In this document: positions 12,688 to 23,142 of the stretch, one piece after another
How positions within the stretch are numbered: position 1 is the first letter of the stretch
Layout of the letters: each line of letters starts with the position of its first letter
From: Zygnema cylindricum
Taxonomy: Eukaryota > Streptophyta > Zygnematophyceae > Zygnematales > Zygnemataceae
DNA: 64,000 bases
Direction of reading: 5' to 3'
NCBI GenBank assembly: GCA_037447655.1
Contig: JBBHKE010000248.1
Location: 102,501 to 166,500 of the forward strand
Program-made: the position numbers and the translations under genes
The notes under the pieces: model-generated
Told to the model about the DNA's origin: nothing
What the model saw: only the letters and a program-made list of their open reading frames with translations
Database searches by the model: none

Positions 12688-15329
12688 TGATTGGAAGCCT
12701 ATAGACGTACCTTGATGGCAGCAGTGATTCCGGTGATGACTTCGGCCATATATTCTTGAATGGTGATGTTCAACTGCTTTTCCGAATATTGGAAGTAGTC
12801 GTTGCTTCCGACCGAAATAACGACCACACTCTTCGCGAGGGTCTGACGCCACATGGACACACTTTATTGTCACTGTTAGCAAACGACACTACGAGTCGTT
12901 ATTAGAGTAAAGAAGTTATTCGAGTGGAAATTATAGCAGTGTTATTTATGATATTCAGATCCAGATGACGTGGCTGATTCTGAACCGTTTTAAATAAATA
13001 GCGTTAACAGAGTAAATAATGGTTTCTGCATCAGTAAAATATGGGATATAGATTGTCTTCATTTAATTTGCTCCCATGTCCAATGTAAAATTAATACTCA
13101 ACATTCAATGTTTTTTTTCATTCAAAGTTCAATGTTTCAATATTATAACATTTCTATGCTCCTCGTGTTTCAATACCCTAATGTCCCATTTCCAACAGAT
13201 CGGATATTCCAGAATACATATTGGGGTTTATTGTATATTATATTGAGTTGTTCAATGTTTTGATCTTTCAATTTTTCAACCTAACAAAGTGCCAACGTTT
13301 TCATTTTTCCATTTCCTAGAGATCAAGAGGATTCACCGACCAAAAGTTTCGCAATAGAATTCACTCCGTTTCAAAATATCTCCCAACTATAAATACAACA
13401 ACCGTAATCATCCTATGAAACATTAGATAATAAAGTTAACAAGAAAGGTAAAGAAATAAAATCAATGCGTAGGATTGACAAAGACAAATAGAGATTACCT
13501 TTGCCTTATATTGTTTTGTTACATTCACAAATTGTTCCACCTGGGTAGGGAGAGAGATACAATACGTGTCCTGCAAAAAAACAAGAATGAACATAACGAT
13601 AGGGCGTGAAGGGGATAAGAGTGCAAAGGGTTAAAATCTCATTCTCGAGACACTAGAACTAAAAAATAACTATTATCTAAAAAAAAATAGAATCAATTAT
13701 TGTAATTCAGGCATGCATTCTCTTTTTAGAGGAAAGGGTCGTGTTGTTCACAAATAAACAAACTAATACACACTATGATATGTCCTCATTGACGACAACA
13801 CTCTTCAATTGAACTTATTTCGAAGACGCAATCAAAAATTATTACAAGATTTTATGTTCATCGACTAGTTTCTTTTATAAATTATCATCACTACCCTAAA
13901 AAAAAAATCGGGAATGCAAATTGAATGAAAATTCGTCATGGCCAATTATCAGTTACATGACATCGTTTTCTAATTTTCTGTGCGCTTTTTAGTGCGAAAC
14001 TTCCTTTTAAGTTTGTTCTTTCCCGCCTTGCAATTGGTCCCTAGTAAGACACTGTCATGAGTCATAATAATAAACATCGTATTCTAATATTCCGTGCGAT
14101 TTTCCGTGCGTTTTTTGGCGCCAAACTTCCTTCCAGTTACCGCTTTGCTAATGGTACCTGGTAGGAGTCCTAGTGATCATCATCAGCCACGATAAAAGAA
14201 AACATCGTAATTTAACATTCCGTGCGGTTTAGGTGCGAAATTTAGCCCCTCGCGGGACTCCTCTTCATCAGTCATGACAAGAAAACATTGTACTTTAAAA
14301 TCCCGTGCGGTTTTTGGTGCGAAAAATAATTTAGTTTCTCCCTTACCCCGTTGCAGTTGGTATCCGGTAGGGCTCCGGCGCCGCCCGAAGCGAAATTAAT
14401 TCCGCTTTTGTAAAATCGAAAATTCGACGAATTTAAATCGGCGAATTTGTGGACGGGAGGGAGGCCGGAAAGCTCCGCTGAAACAATTCCCGGAAAAACC
14501 CCAAAACTGCTCGTCAAAAACCATTATTTAACAGCGATTTTACAGATCTTACCGAACTTTACAGATCGCACCGAATTTATAGAACTTACGAATTTGGAGA
14601 TGCGTACCTATTTTACAGATCTTACCGATTTTAGAGATTCTTACCGATTTGAAGAGTTAAGTCATTTTTTTTTTGGTCTTCTGGTTAGTAGAATTTTCAA
14701 GACTTGTCACATAGACGGAGAAGAGTGATCGATTTTGGTTTAAATATAGTGTGGATTTCTACATGCCACATTATTATTGTTACTAATCTCCAAACATTTC
14801 CTCAAAATTTGTGCTAAAAAACCGTAAATTTTCTTTTTCAAAAGGACTAACGTTAGTGCATTTTCTTTTGTTTCTCTTCAAAAAAAAAAAAAACCACATT
14901 TGCTAGAAATCTTGAAAACGTAAAAAAAACATGATTCCGTTTAAACAAGCTAAGATCCGTTTAAACGAGAAGCATATTATATATATATTTACTCTCTTTT
15001 TAACTTCTAGTGAAAAACTTACCAAAGAAATCCATAAACGCTTTTCCGTTGGAAAAACTTCCTCTTGCGGGAATGTAGTCAATTCCGTACGGCAAGAAGT
15101 TGACATGAATTGGTGTGTCGAGGTTGTTGTTGTTCCCAACATCGAGGGTGGAATCGCCTAGAGCAAAAATGGCGGGAAAATAAGGAGAATTAGGACCATT
15201 TTCTGGTTCCGTACGATACCGATTCGTACGGTAAAAGCTCTTCCTGGAGCCCTCGACGGGTGCAAGACAGAGGAAAGTGGCTATTACGGAGGAGGCCACA
15301 AAAAGAGATAGTTTTAGGATGAGAGCCAT
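11047..15329 (-). CDS. GDSL esterase/lipase, complete, six exons
   Basis: Exons on the minus strand: 15329-15023, 14477-14347, 13570-13499, 12842-12711, 12398-12137, 11312-11047. All introns are GT-AG and phases match, giving 1170 bp and 389 residues, the usual length for plant GDSL lipases (SGNH hydrolases, mostly secreted acyl-ester hydrolases). The start ATG opens a hydrophobic signal peptide (about residues 1-27). Block I is GDSTLDVGNNN (about residues 57-67) with the nucleophile Ser; block II is INFASGGAG; block III is VGSNDY with the oxyanion Asn; block V is DFVHVSQ with the catalytic Asp and His. The GDST in place of GDSL is common in the family. In exon 2 the phase selects the acceptor at 14478-14479 over an upstream AG. 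No lesion seen, so it is probably functional. The substrate cannot be told. Confidence 0.92.
12400..12590. repeat. GA-rich (CT-rich on the gene strand) intron tract
   Basis: Purine-rich on the plus strand directly adjoining the exon boundary at 12398, so on the gene strand it is an unusually long polypyrimidine tract in front of the exon-5 acceptor. Confidence 0.85.
12627..12687. repeat. (CA)n-(TA)n compound microsatellite
   Basis: About twelve CA units (to 12652) followed by about eighteen TA units, within the GDSL intron between exons 4 and 5. Likely length-polymorphic. Confidence 0.95.
13960..14385 (-). repeat. tandem decayed copies of the exon 2 / intron 2 junction
   Basis: Four consecutive blocks start near 13960, 14077, 14203 and 14286. 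Each has a CATCGTA-like start, a CCGTGCG motif and GGTGCGAAA; three also have a segment resembling the exon-2 end (plus-strand CCCGTTGCAGTTGGTATCCGGTAG in the real exon, split here only for display). Only the rightmost block overlaps the true exon 2 (to 14477). The others look like old tandem duplications trapped in intron 2 with eroded donor sites. Confidence 0.65.
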
Positions 15330-16918
15330 GGATGATGGAAGAAAGATTTCTAGGATGGTGTTGTTGTTTTTTGGTCTTTACCGTATTCGCACTATATTGC
15401 AACTTTGTAAGGTTGGCCCTGGAATTTGAAAAGTCGACGCCGTTTTATTTCTGGTTGGCAGGTGACGTCCCGTCGTAACATAGTACAGTTATGTTACGCT
15501 CTGTAGACATAAGAGTTACGACATACGACATACGGCAACCGACATTCGTACGACATACGTACGACATTCTGCATGCGACAGATATGACGCCGCGTTTATG
15601 TCGACTTTTAGGAAAGTCGTACGAGAAACGCGCGACTTTTCCGGCCATTTCAGCAGAACGGCTTGACTTCTAGTTTGCCGACACGTGTAACGTGGGATTT
15701 ACCACCGTCAAAAGGTACAGTATTGTACTGTACTTTTCGGTCAAAGATGTACGGCAAGACGCGAAAAACCGCAAACATAGAACCGAGAAAGGTCAACGAT
15801 TTTCGATAGCCGCGGAAAGTCCTGCGGGCCAATTAGGCAATTATGTTGGTATGAAAGACTTTTCGGCAAGGAATAAAATTTTAAGATTCAAGACGATTTC
15901 CCTTTAAATTATTAAGAAACAATTTTTGCTTCAAAAATGGAAATTGATTCGTCCAGAATCGGGAACTGATTTGATAAAAAACTTTTCAAATGTTTTTGTA
16001 CTTCCCGTATTCTCTCCCTTTTTCTTGCTTTAGGCCACGCGGCGAGCTGTGAGTAGCCATAATTGAATCGGCTTTAGTATCGGGTCATCGTGGTTACCAC
16101 CCGATTCTGGACCGAGAAGTTTCCCTGATGGAGCTGAAGTCCTATGTTACGCTGTCCGGGCATAAGAGTTACGACAATACGACAAACGATATACGTACGT
16201 CAAACCACATACGGCATATTCGAGGCCGGAAAGAAATCTTTCTGACGGAGCCAATTATGTTGTCATGAAAGACTTTTCGGGAAGCAATACAATTTTAAGA
16301 TTCGCTACGATTGTCCTTTTAACTATCGAGAAACAATTTTCGGCGTCGAAATGGAAATTGCTTCTTCGAGTCTTAAAAAATGATTTGATACAAAAAATTA
16401 AGACGCCGAGAACAGCCGTACGAAAAAAAAAATATCTCCGTATTCTCGTCCTTTTTGTTGCTTTACGCCACGTGACGAGCTGTGAGTAGCCAAAATGAAA
16501 CCTCATGTCATCGGCTCGACCGGATCCGAGCACGTACAACAACCCACATACGGCAAATATGAGCAGCTGAGCACTTAAAAAAAAAATTCCGTCGGAGTGC
16601 ACTGTGTTAGGCCGGCGTTTTATGTCGACTTGTGAGAAAGCGTAACAGAAAATGTGCCGCATTGCCGGCAGGACGGCTCAACTTTTGGTTTCTCGACACG
16701 TAATATGACGGTTGGATGGTTTGGCGACACGTAACATGGTGGATTGTGTTCTGATGTGACTTCCATTGCCATATCCCTATCCTTTTACCGCTGAAATCTT
16801 TACATTGTTTTTTGTTTTTGTTTTTGTTTAACATTTATGACAATGCCCATTGGTTGCGTCCCGTCTTGAGAATAAAATGTGTTTTAACTGAGGTCATTTA
16901 AATATAAGGAGGGGATGA
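15330..16918. repeat. GDSL upstream region containing a decayed tandem duplication
   Basis: 15330-15480 should contain the GDSL promoter; no certain TATA box is claimed. Two related blocks follow. The first starts near 15480 (GTTATGTTACGCTCTG) and the second near 16135 (CTATGTTACGCTGTC). Both contain CATAAGAGTTACGACA and, further on, GAAAGACTTTTCGG followed by AAACAATTTT and a conserved GAAATTG. Spacing is about 410-650 bp with indels. No coding frame stands up. 16620-16918 shows nothing recognisable. Confidence 0.6.
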
Positions 16919-17122
16919 TGTAACAGTAATAGTGGATCGAACTTGTTCGTAAATGGGTATTTAAGTATTACGAAAATAGAGTTTTGAATTTGATAGACGT
17001 CCACGAAAGAATCGCACGATTTGGGGTTGTATTTTAAAAGATATAGCGATTGGTGTATTTAGGCGACAGCGCGAGGTCAAAATAACGATTGGGTGTTCGT
17101 TGTTACGGGTTAAGGGTCAAAC
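16919..17122 (+). repeat. LTR 5' fragment of gypsy family X
   Basis: Begins TGTAACAGTAATAGTGG and is about 90% like the first 204 bp of the X LTR at 31038. It is cut off at 17122, where Copia-1 starts; the rest of the LTR is not on the other side of Copia-1, so the insertion site has been rearranged. Confidence 0.85.
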
Positions 17123-17773
17123 TGTAGGATCTGAAGCAAAAGAGTTTTACAAAACATAATTCATAAAACATAAATCATTACACAGCGGAAGCTCATAAAA
17201 GACAAGAGGAATATTCAGCCAAAAAGATTTATAAGTGTTTTTGGCCGAAGCCTCTTTACATCATCTCTCTTCTCTCTTCTCTCTCTTCTCTCTTCTCTTT
17301 TAAATAATCTCTACTCCAATATTAATCCTCTATGATTAATTGGTTGATTAATTAATACTCTGCACATGTACACTGCTGCCTATATATACTCGCTACTCTA
17401 CACTAAGAGACAACAAGATAAGACAAGCAGAACTTAGCGTAGCGACGAAGTCTGTCCCTAGCTGACTGTGCACTCTTCAATGAAAATTCCACGAAGGAAG
17501 GCGCACGCGCTTTCTTCCTTCGAAACAACAAACTCCAAACGTTGACTTAACACGTGTCGCTTCACAAGTTCACCTGCACGCAAAATCAAACATCTGTACA
17601 TGAAGACAAAAGTCACGCGAAACGAAATAGTATGTTTCGTTCGCGGACGCTTCAAAATTAGTACCACGAAACTTACATCGTACGTTTCGTATGATGACGT
17701 GGTACATCACGTCAACAATTAAATGTTGGTATGACGCTTCGCGGAAATACCGCGAAACGACAATAATCCAACA
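17123..17773 (-). repeat. Copia-1 3' LTR, complete
   Basis: 651 bp. On the element strand it starts TGTTGGATTATTG and ends GATCCTACA. Contains a CT microsatellite near 17263-17302. Confidence 0.92.
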
Positions 17774-17788
17774 ATCCCCCTCTTATTG
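17774..17788 (-). promoter_or_regulatory. Copia-1 polypurine tract
   Basis: On the element strand CAATAAGAGGGGGAT abuts the 3' LTR. This is the expected primer for plus-strand DNA synthesis. Confidence 0.8.
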
Positions 17789-17806
17789 TCGGAATCGCCA
17801 AACTCT

Positions 17807-19573
17807 TCAAAATAATCCAAGTTTCGGTCGTCCCCTCTCAAACACATCATGTGTAGCAGCCTTTGTCAACAAATCAGCCGCCTCCTCTTTAGTTGGTACG
17901 TACGAAAATTCAATCTCATTTGCCGTAACCAAATCTCTTACAAAATGCCATTGGATCCTGATGTGTTTCGTCCTCTTGTGAAACACAGGATTTTTCGCCA
18001 AAGCCATTGAACTCATGCTGTCAGAATAAATCGTCATACAACCAATAGGAATGCTTAACTCACGTAACATCTCCTTAATCCAAATCGAAGCCTTAGCTGC
18101 ATGACACGCAGCCATATACTCAGATTCTGTGGAACTCAACGCAACCGTAGGTTGTAGCCTTGAACTCCACGAGATCGCAGCTCCCCCAAAAATAAATGCA
18201 TATCCTGACGTAGACTTACTTGAATCAAAATCGCCGCCCCAATCCGCGTCACAATACCCAACACACTCCAAAGAATTTTTGTCAGAAGTAAACAAAAGTC
18301 CAAGATCAATCGTACCAACCAAGTATCGAAAGATACGTCGTACGGCCTCCCAATGCGCCTTCTTTGGCTCGTGACAATAACGGCTTATGATAGAAACCGC
18401 GGCCGAAATATCTGGACGAGTACCAACACTAAGGTACATAAGTGAACCAACCGCCTCTCGATAAGGTACGTCGATAGAATCCTCCTCTTCAAACTTACGA
18501 ATGTGTAGGTTTGCATCCAACGGTGTAGAAAGCGGTTTCGCGTTAGTCATACCGAATCTCTCCAAAATCTCCTTACAATATTGAGCTTGACTCAATTTAA
18601 TGTTCCCCTCTTTGTCACGTATCACTTCAATCCCCAAAATATATCGTACCTCTCCAAGATCCGTTACTTTGAAATGTAATCCAAGATAACATTTCAACTC
18701 ATTAATGCGCTCCAACTTGTCGCATGCCATCAAGAAATCATCCACATAAACAGAAAAGATGATTTGATCAACTCCTTCACCTTTCACGTAAACTCCACAA
18801 TCGGACGTAGTCCGCACAAATCCAAACTTCAATAACACTTGATGAAGTCTCAAATACCAAGTGCGTGGTGCTTGTTTCAAACCATATAATGATTTTCTCA
18901 AACGCCATACATTTCCTTCCTTCAAAGGAGAGACACCTTCCGGTACTTTCATATATACCTCTTCCTCCAACTCACCATTTAAAAACGCGGTCTCAACGTC
19001 CATTTGATGGACGTGCTTCTTCCCCGTCGCTGCAATTGCAATAATAATCCGTAGTGAGTCGAACTTCACCACGGGAGCATAAGTCTCCTTAAAATCGATT
19101 CCCTCACGTTGTTGGAACCCCTTACACACAAGCCTCGCCTTGTACTTAATTATTTCACCCGACGCTCCAGTTTTGGTTTTAAAGACCCACTTTGCATCAA
19201 TCGCCTTTTTCCCCTCCGGTAATTTCACTTCCTCAAAAGTTCGATTATCAACCACCGACTTAAATTCTTTCTCCCACGCCGGTTTCCACTTACTCTCCCA
19301 ATCAACCGACCTTCTAGCCTCGACATAAGATTGAGGGTCGCCGGTCATATTCTCCGTAAGTGATTGCTACAAAAGAAACTCCATCTCCTTAGCATCGGAA
19401 AGAAAATAATGCGAATTCGATGCATTTTCCCCTTTTCGATCGTAAGTGAGTTTCTCCGGTTTCTTCCCCTTTGTAATCCGAGAGCTCCTCCTAATAACTT
19501 GCTCCTCCTCTTTTTCTTCTTTCTCTTCCTCGGATTCAATTTCAATATCCTTCTCACTCGATTTAGAACTCAA
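17807..19573 (-). CDS. Copia-1 reverse transcriptase and RNase H
   Basis: The long open frame is 19348-17807 (513 residues); the same frame continues upstream to 19573 through one in-frame stop at 19367-19369. The reverse transcriptase starts with AKWVFKTK and KYKARLVCKGF, and the catalytic YVDD lies near residue 202 of the long frame. RNase H follows, with YCDADWGG and STESEYMA supplying acidic residues. Upstream is an acidic linker (EEEKEEKEEE). It should be translated as one polyprotein with the preceding frame, but a frame change near 19570 and the stop at 19367 interrupt it, so this copy is probably not autonomous unless recoding occurs. Confidence 0.9.
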
Positions 19574-22491
19574 TTTAGAACTTTGAGATTTCGAATGTTC
19601 GAAGGCACTCGGGAATCCAAAGATCCATCACTCTTACTTCCAAATTCAATTTCAACCGATTTCTTCAAATTCTTTTTCTTAGTTTCCTCATTCGGTTCCA
19701 CATCGGATTCCGAATCCCCAATGTGAGGAAAGTTCTCAATTTCACTCTCCTCATAGAAATCCAAATTTTCTTTAAATTTCCCAACGGAATTCATGGCGGA
19801 TTTGAGATCCTCATGAAAATCCACATTCCGAGATTCCTCCACGGTGTGACGAGCCGGATCATACACTCGGTACAAATTCCCCTTCGCACTATAACCAACA
19901 AAAATTCCCGGCCAACACCTTGGTGCAAATTTCCCCTTCCTCTTAATTGATTCTACATAAACCGTAGCATGACATCCCCAAATTCTCAAATGATGAACCG
20001 TGGGCTTTCTACCACTCCATAACTCCTCCGGTGTTTTACTTCCGGAAACCGAAATGAGTCTTCGGTTACAAATGTAATTCGCCGTAAGAATCGCATCTCC
20101 CCACAAAAACATCTCTCGTCCGGAGCTATGAACCATCGCACGGACCATTTCTTGTAAGGTACGATTCTTTCTCTCGGCCACTCCATTTGATTCCGGAGAA
20201 TAAGGCGCCGTGAATTGATGCCTTATCCCCCACTCCTTACAATACCCCTCAAAAACAACAAACTCCCCTCCATTATCCGATCGAATAGACTTAAGCTTCT
20301 TATCAATTTGCCTTTCGGCCATTACATGCCATTCTTTAAATTTTTCAAATGCATCCGATTTCTTTTTCAATAAGTACACCCATGACTTCCGAGAGAAGTC
20401 ATCAACAATCACCAAAGTATACTTGTTACCTCCAATTGTCTCGGGTTTAATATGTCCACAAAGATCGATGTGAACAACCTCCAAAGGACTTTGAGCACGA
20501 TGCTTGATGTCTTTATTCGGATGGGATTTCCGAATTTGACGTCCTTTGCTACATCCTCCGCATCCGTTCACCTTCTCACCGGATGCAAGGTCCAAACCCC
20601 TCACCGAAGAATGACGAATCATCTTCTTCAAACTTACCTCGGATGTATGACACATTCGATGATGCCATAAGGTAAGATCACCTTTCAACTCCGAAATTTG
20701 ATGTGAAATTCCCTCGGTGGGAACTTTAGATTTTGGCCTCCTCCATAAGAGCCGACTATGATTCGCATCCGTTACAACTCCTTCTCCAATTACATTCCCC
20801 TTCTCATTCCAAATCTCGATAGATTGATCACCACTCGCAAGTAAACTTCCACCACTCTTTTGGATTTGTGGAACGCTTAACAAATTGACTGAACCGTCCG
20901 GAATGTAAAGAGTATTTTGAAGCCGATACTCCGTCGATCTCTCCTTCCCATCATTATCCCATGAAAGAAGATCAAGACGAACCGTGCCAACCGTACCAAC
21001 CGAAATGACATGGCCGCTTGCTACCGTAATAAACTTTGGAACCGTAAGTTCCCTCATGTCATCAAACAAGGTAGCATCCGTGCAAACATGGTGAGATGCC
21101 CCCGTATCAATGATCCACTCTTTTTCCAAATTTCCTCCACTAGTTACCGAATCAAGGGTAAGGTTAAGAACCGGAAAAACATCACCGGTTTCATTACCAT
21201 AGTCAAAGTAATTTGCATTACCGTAACCACTACCACCACCGCGGCGTCCTCCTCGGCCGCCACCTCGGGCGCCTCTATCACCTCCTCTAGCTCCTCTTCC
21301 ACCTCCGGAATCTCCACTCTTTGCATAACATTGAGGGATCGTATGCCCCCACTTACCGCAAAAATGACATTGCTTATCCTTATCCGGACAAGATGAAGAC
21401 AAATGTCCAAGCCGGTTACACCGGTAGCATGTCACATTGGAAAGATCCGAAGGGACTTTCGGTGGACGACCTTGCTCCCTCTTGTTGCCTCGGCCGCCAC
21501 CACCACCTCTCGGGCCACCTCCTCTACCACCTCCTCTACCACCGGCATAGTTAAGATCCGGGGTTTCGGGAGTAGTAGAGTTGAGAACTCCTCCTCCTCC
21601 ACTTGAAGAAGCCGATGGAGTTCCCTCCGACATTTTGATAAAATTGACGGTGAATCCGAAAGTGTTATCCGCCTTCGCTCGTAAAATAGCTTTAAGATGC
21701 GAAAGCTTGTCCGGCAAAGCGTTAAGAAACACGCTTAATTTATCCGCATCCAAAATAACTCGACCATTGTTGAGTAATTGCTCGAGTATGATATTGAAGC
21801 GCTTCACGGCATCATCCATCAATTCATTTGACTTGATTTTAAAATTCATAAAATCCGTATAAACATATTGACCTTTGTTCTCAACACCTTTCTCATATTG
21901 CTCTTCAAGTGCTTGCCAACACTCATGGGCCGTTCCGTGAGCAAGGAAATGATCAAGCACGGAAGAAGTGCAATTTTTCATCAAACCGGTCGTTGCCGCA
22001 ATATCTTTCAACCTCCATTGAGCACGTGCCTTGCTCTCCGTTGGCATCTTCTCTTCTCCATTGACAATCCTCCAAAGCCTCTTGAGAATAAGTTGATTTG
22101 AAATAAATTTCTTCCAAACCGCATAATTGGTGCCATTAAAGGCCACGGATTTCCCCGACATATTATAATCATCTTCATTATCCAACGCTTCTTCAAAATC
22201 TGAATCTTCCTCTATCTTTGCTTTACCTTTCCTAATTCTCTCTTTTATCTCACTCTCATTAGCTCCTCCACTGAATGGATCGGCAGCCTGAAATGAAGCA
22301 AATTCTCTTTTCTCACTAGATTGAGTTTGAAATCGTGAATCTACATATCTCATTAATGTATCAAACATCTCCTCAAATTTTCTCTCCGTATTCCGAGTCT
22401 CCTCAAATTGAGAACCCGAAAAACTGAACTCTCTTGCTCTCTCCGAAGTCGACATGGGGGAAGGAGTATTTCTATTCTTCTTCCTCCCCAT
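19570..22491 (-). CDS. Copia-1 gag-protease-integrase
   Basis: 973 residues in one frame. Gag core includes FNGTNYAVWKKF (about residue 118). Two CCHC zinc knuckles lie near residues 355 (CYRCNRLGHLSSSC) and 375 (CHFCGKWGHTIPQC), separated from gag by Gly/Arg-rich stretches that bind RNA. Aspartic protease has DTGASHHVC near residue 462. Integrase has an HHCC zinc site near 605-645 and the D,D,E core: HIDLCG (about 668), SDNGGEF (about 738), GVAERKN (about 775), all intact. The frame ends at a TGA next to a 12-bp tandem repeat (GTTCTAAATTGA/GTTCTAAATCGA), so the stop may be a point mutation. Confidence 0.93.
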   Translation of the reverse strand: MGRKKNRNTPSPMSTSERAREFSFSGSQFEETRNTERKFEEMFDTLMRYVDSRFQTQSSEKREFASFQAADPFSGGANESEIKERIRKGKAKIEEDSDFEEALDNEDDYNMSGKSVAFNGTNYAVWKKFISNQLILKRLWRIVNGEEKMPTESKARAQWRLKDIAATTGLMKNCTSSVLDHFLAHGTAHECWQALEEQYEKGVENKGQYVYTDFMNFKIKSNELMDDAVKRFNIILEQLLNNGRVILDADKLSVFLNALPDKLSHLKAILRAKADNTFGFTVNFIKMSEGTPSASSSGGGGVLNSTTPETPDLNYAGGRGGGRGGGPRGGGGGRGNKREQGRPPKVPSDLSNVTCYRCNRLGHLSSSCPDKDKQCHFCGKWGHTIPQCYAKSGDSGGGRGARGGDRGARGGGRGGRRGGGSGYGNANYFDYGNETGDVFPVLNLTLDSVTSGGNLEKEWIIDTGASHHVCTDATLFDDMRELTVPKFITVASGHVISVGTVGTVRLDLLSWDNDGKERSTEYRLQNTLYIPDGSVNLLSVPQIQKSGGSLLASGDQSIEIWNEKGNVIGEGVVTDANHSRLLWRRPKSKVPTEGISHQISELKGDLTLWHHRMCHTSEVSLKKMIRHSSVRGLDLASGEKVNGCGGCSKGRQIRKSHPNKDIKHRAQSPLEVVHIDLCGHIKPETIGGNKYTLVIVDDFSRKSWVYLLKKKSDAFEKFKEWHVMAERQIDKKLKSIRSDNGGEFVVFEGYCKEWGIRHQFTAPYSPESNGVAERKNRTLQEMVRAMVHSSGREMFLWGDAILTANYICNRRLISVSGSKTPEELWSGRKPTVHHLRIWGCHATVYVESIKRKGKFAPRCWPGIFVGYSAKGNLYRVYDPARHTVEESRNVDFHEDLKSAMNSVGKFKENLDFYEESEIENFPHIGDSESDVEPNEETKKKNLKKSVEIEFGSKSDGSLDSRVPSNIRNLKVLN

Positions 22492-22519
22492 GCGCTCTCT
22501 CTCTATCTCCGAAGCACTA

Positions 22520-22531
22520 GCTCCGATACCA
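22520..22531 (-). promoter_or_regulatory. Copia-1 primer binding site
   Basis: Element strand TGGTATCGGAGC, two bases after the 5' LTR. It matches the initiator Met tRNA site (TGGTATCAGAGC) at all but one position. Confidence 0.9.
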
Positions 22532-22533
22532 AT

Positions 22534-23142
22534 TGTAGGATCTGAAGCAAAAGAGTTTTACAAAACATAATTCATAAAACATAAATCATTACACAGCGGA
22601 AGCTCATAAAAGACAAGAGGAATATTCAGCCAAAAAGATTTATAAGTGTTTTTGGCCGAAGCCTCTTTACATCATCTCTCTTCTCTCTTCTCTCTCTTCT
22701 CTCTTCTCTTTTAAATAATCTCTACTCCAATATTAATCCTCTATGATTAATTGGTTGATTAATTAATACTCTGCACATGTACACTGCTGCCTATATATAC
22801 TCGCTACTCTACACTAAGAGACAACAAGATAAGACAAGCAAAACTTAGCGTAGCGACGAAGTCTGTCCCTAGCTGACTGTGCACTCTTCAATGAAAATTC
22901 CACGAAGGAAGGCGCACGCGCTTTCTTCCTTCGAAACAACAAACTCCAAACGTTGACTTAACACGTGTCGCTTCACAAGTTCACCTGCACGCAAAATCAA
23001 ACATCTGTACATGAAGACAAAAGTCACGCGAAACGAAATAGTATGTTTTGTTCGCGGACGCTTCAAAATTAGTACCACGAAACTTACATCGTACGTTTCG
23101 TATGATGACGTGGTACATCACGTCAACAATTAAATGTTGGTA
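22534..23142 (-). repeat. Copia-1 5' LTR, outer 42 bp missing
   Basis: Collinear with 17123-17731 without indels. The part corresponding to 17732-17773, the outer U3 tip needed for integration, is absent and replaced by coding-like sequence at 23143. Confidence 0.9.

Larger units (their letters stand above)
17123..23142 (-). mobile_element. Copia-1, nearly intact Ty1/copia retrotransposon
   Basis: Minus-strand element of 6.0 kb: 5' LTR 22534-23142, primer site, gag-protease-integrase, reverse transcriptase-RNase H, polypurine tract, 3' LTR 17123-17773. Domain order (integrase before reverse transcriptase) defines copia. The two LTRs differ at only two positions that I could find over 609 bp, so insertion is recent. 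The 5' LTR lacks its outer 42 bp, and no target duplication is visible (CAAAC on the left, GGAAT on the right). Confidence 0.93.

Noticed and set aside
17458-17667. 69-codon frame present in both Copia-1 LTRs (also 22869-23078)
   Set aside because: LTR sequence with no homology; repeated only because the LTRs are repeated.
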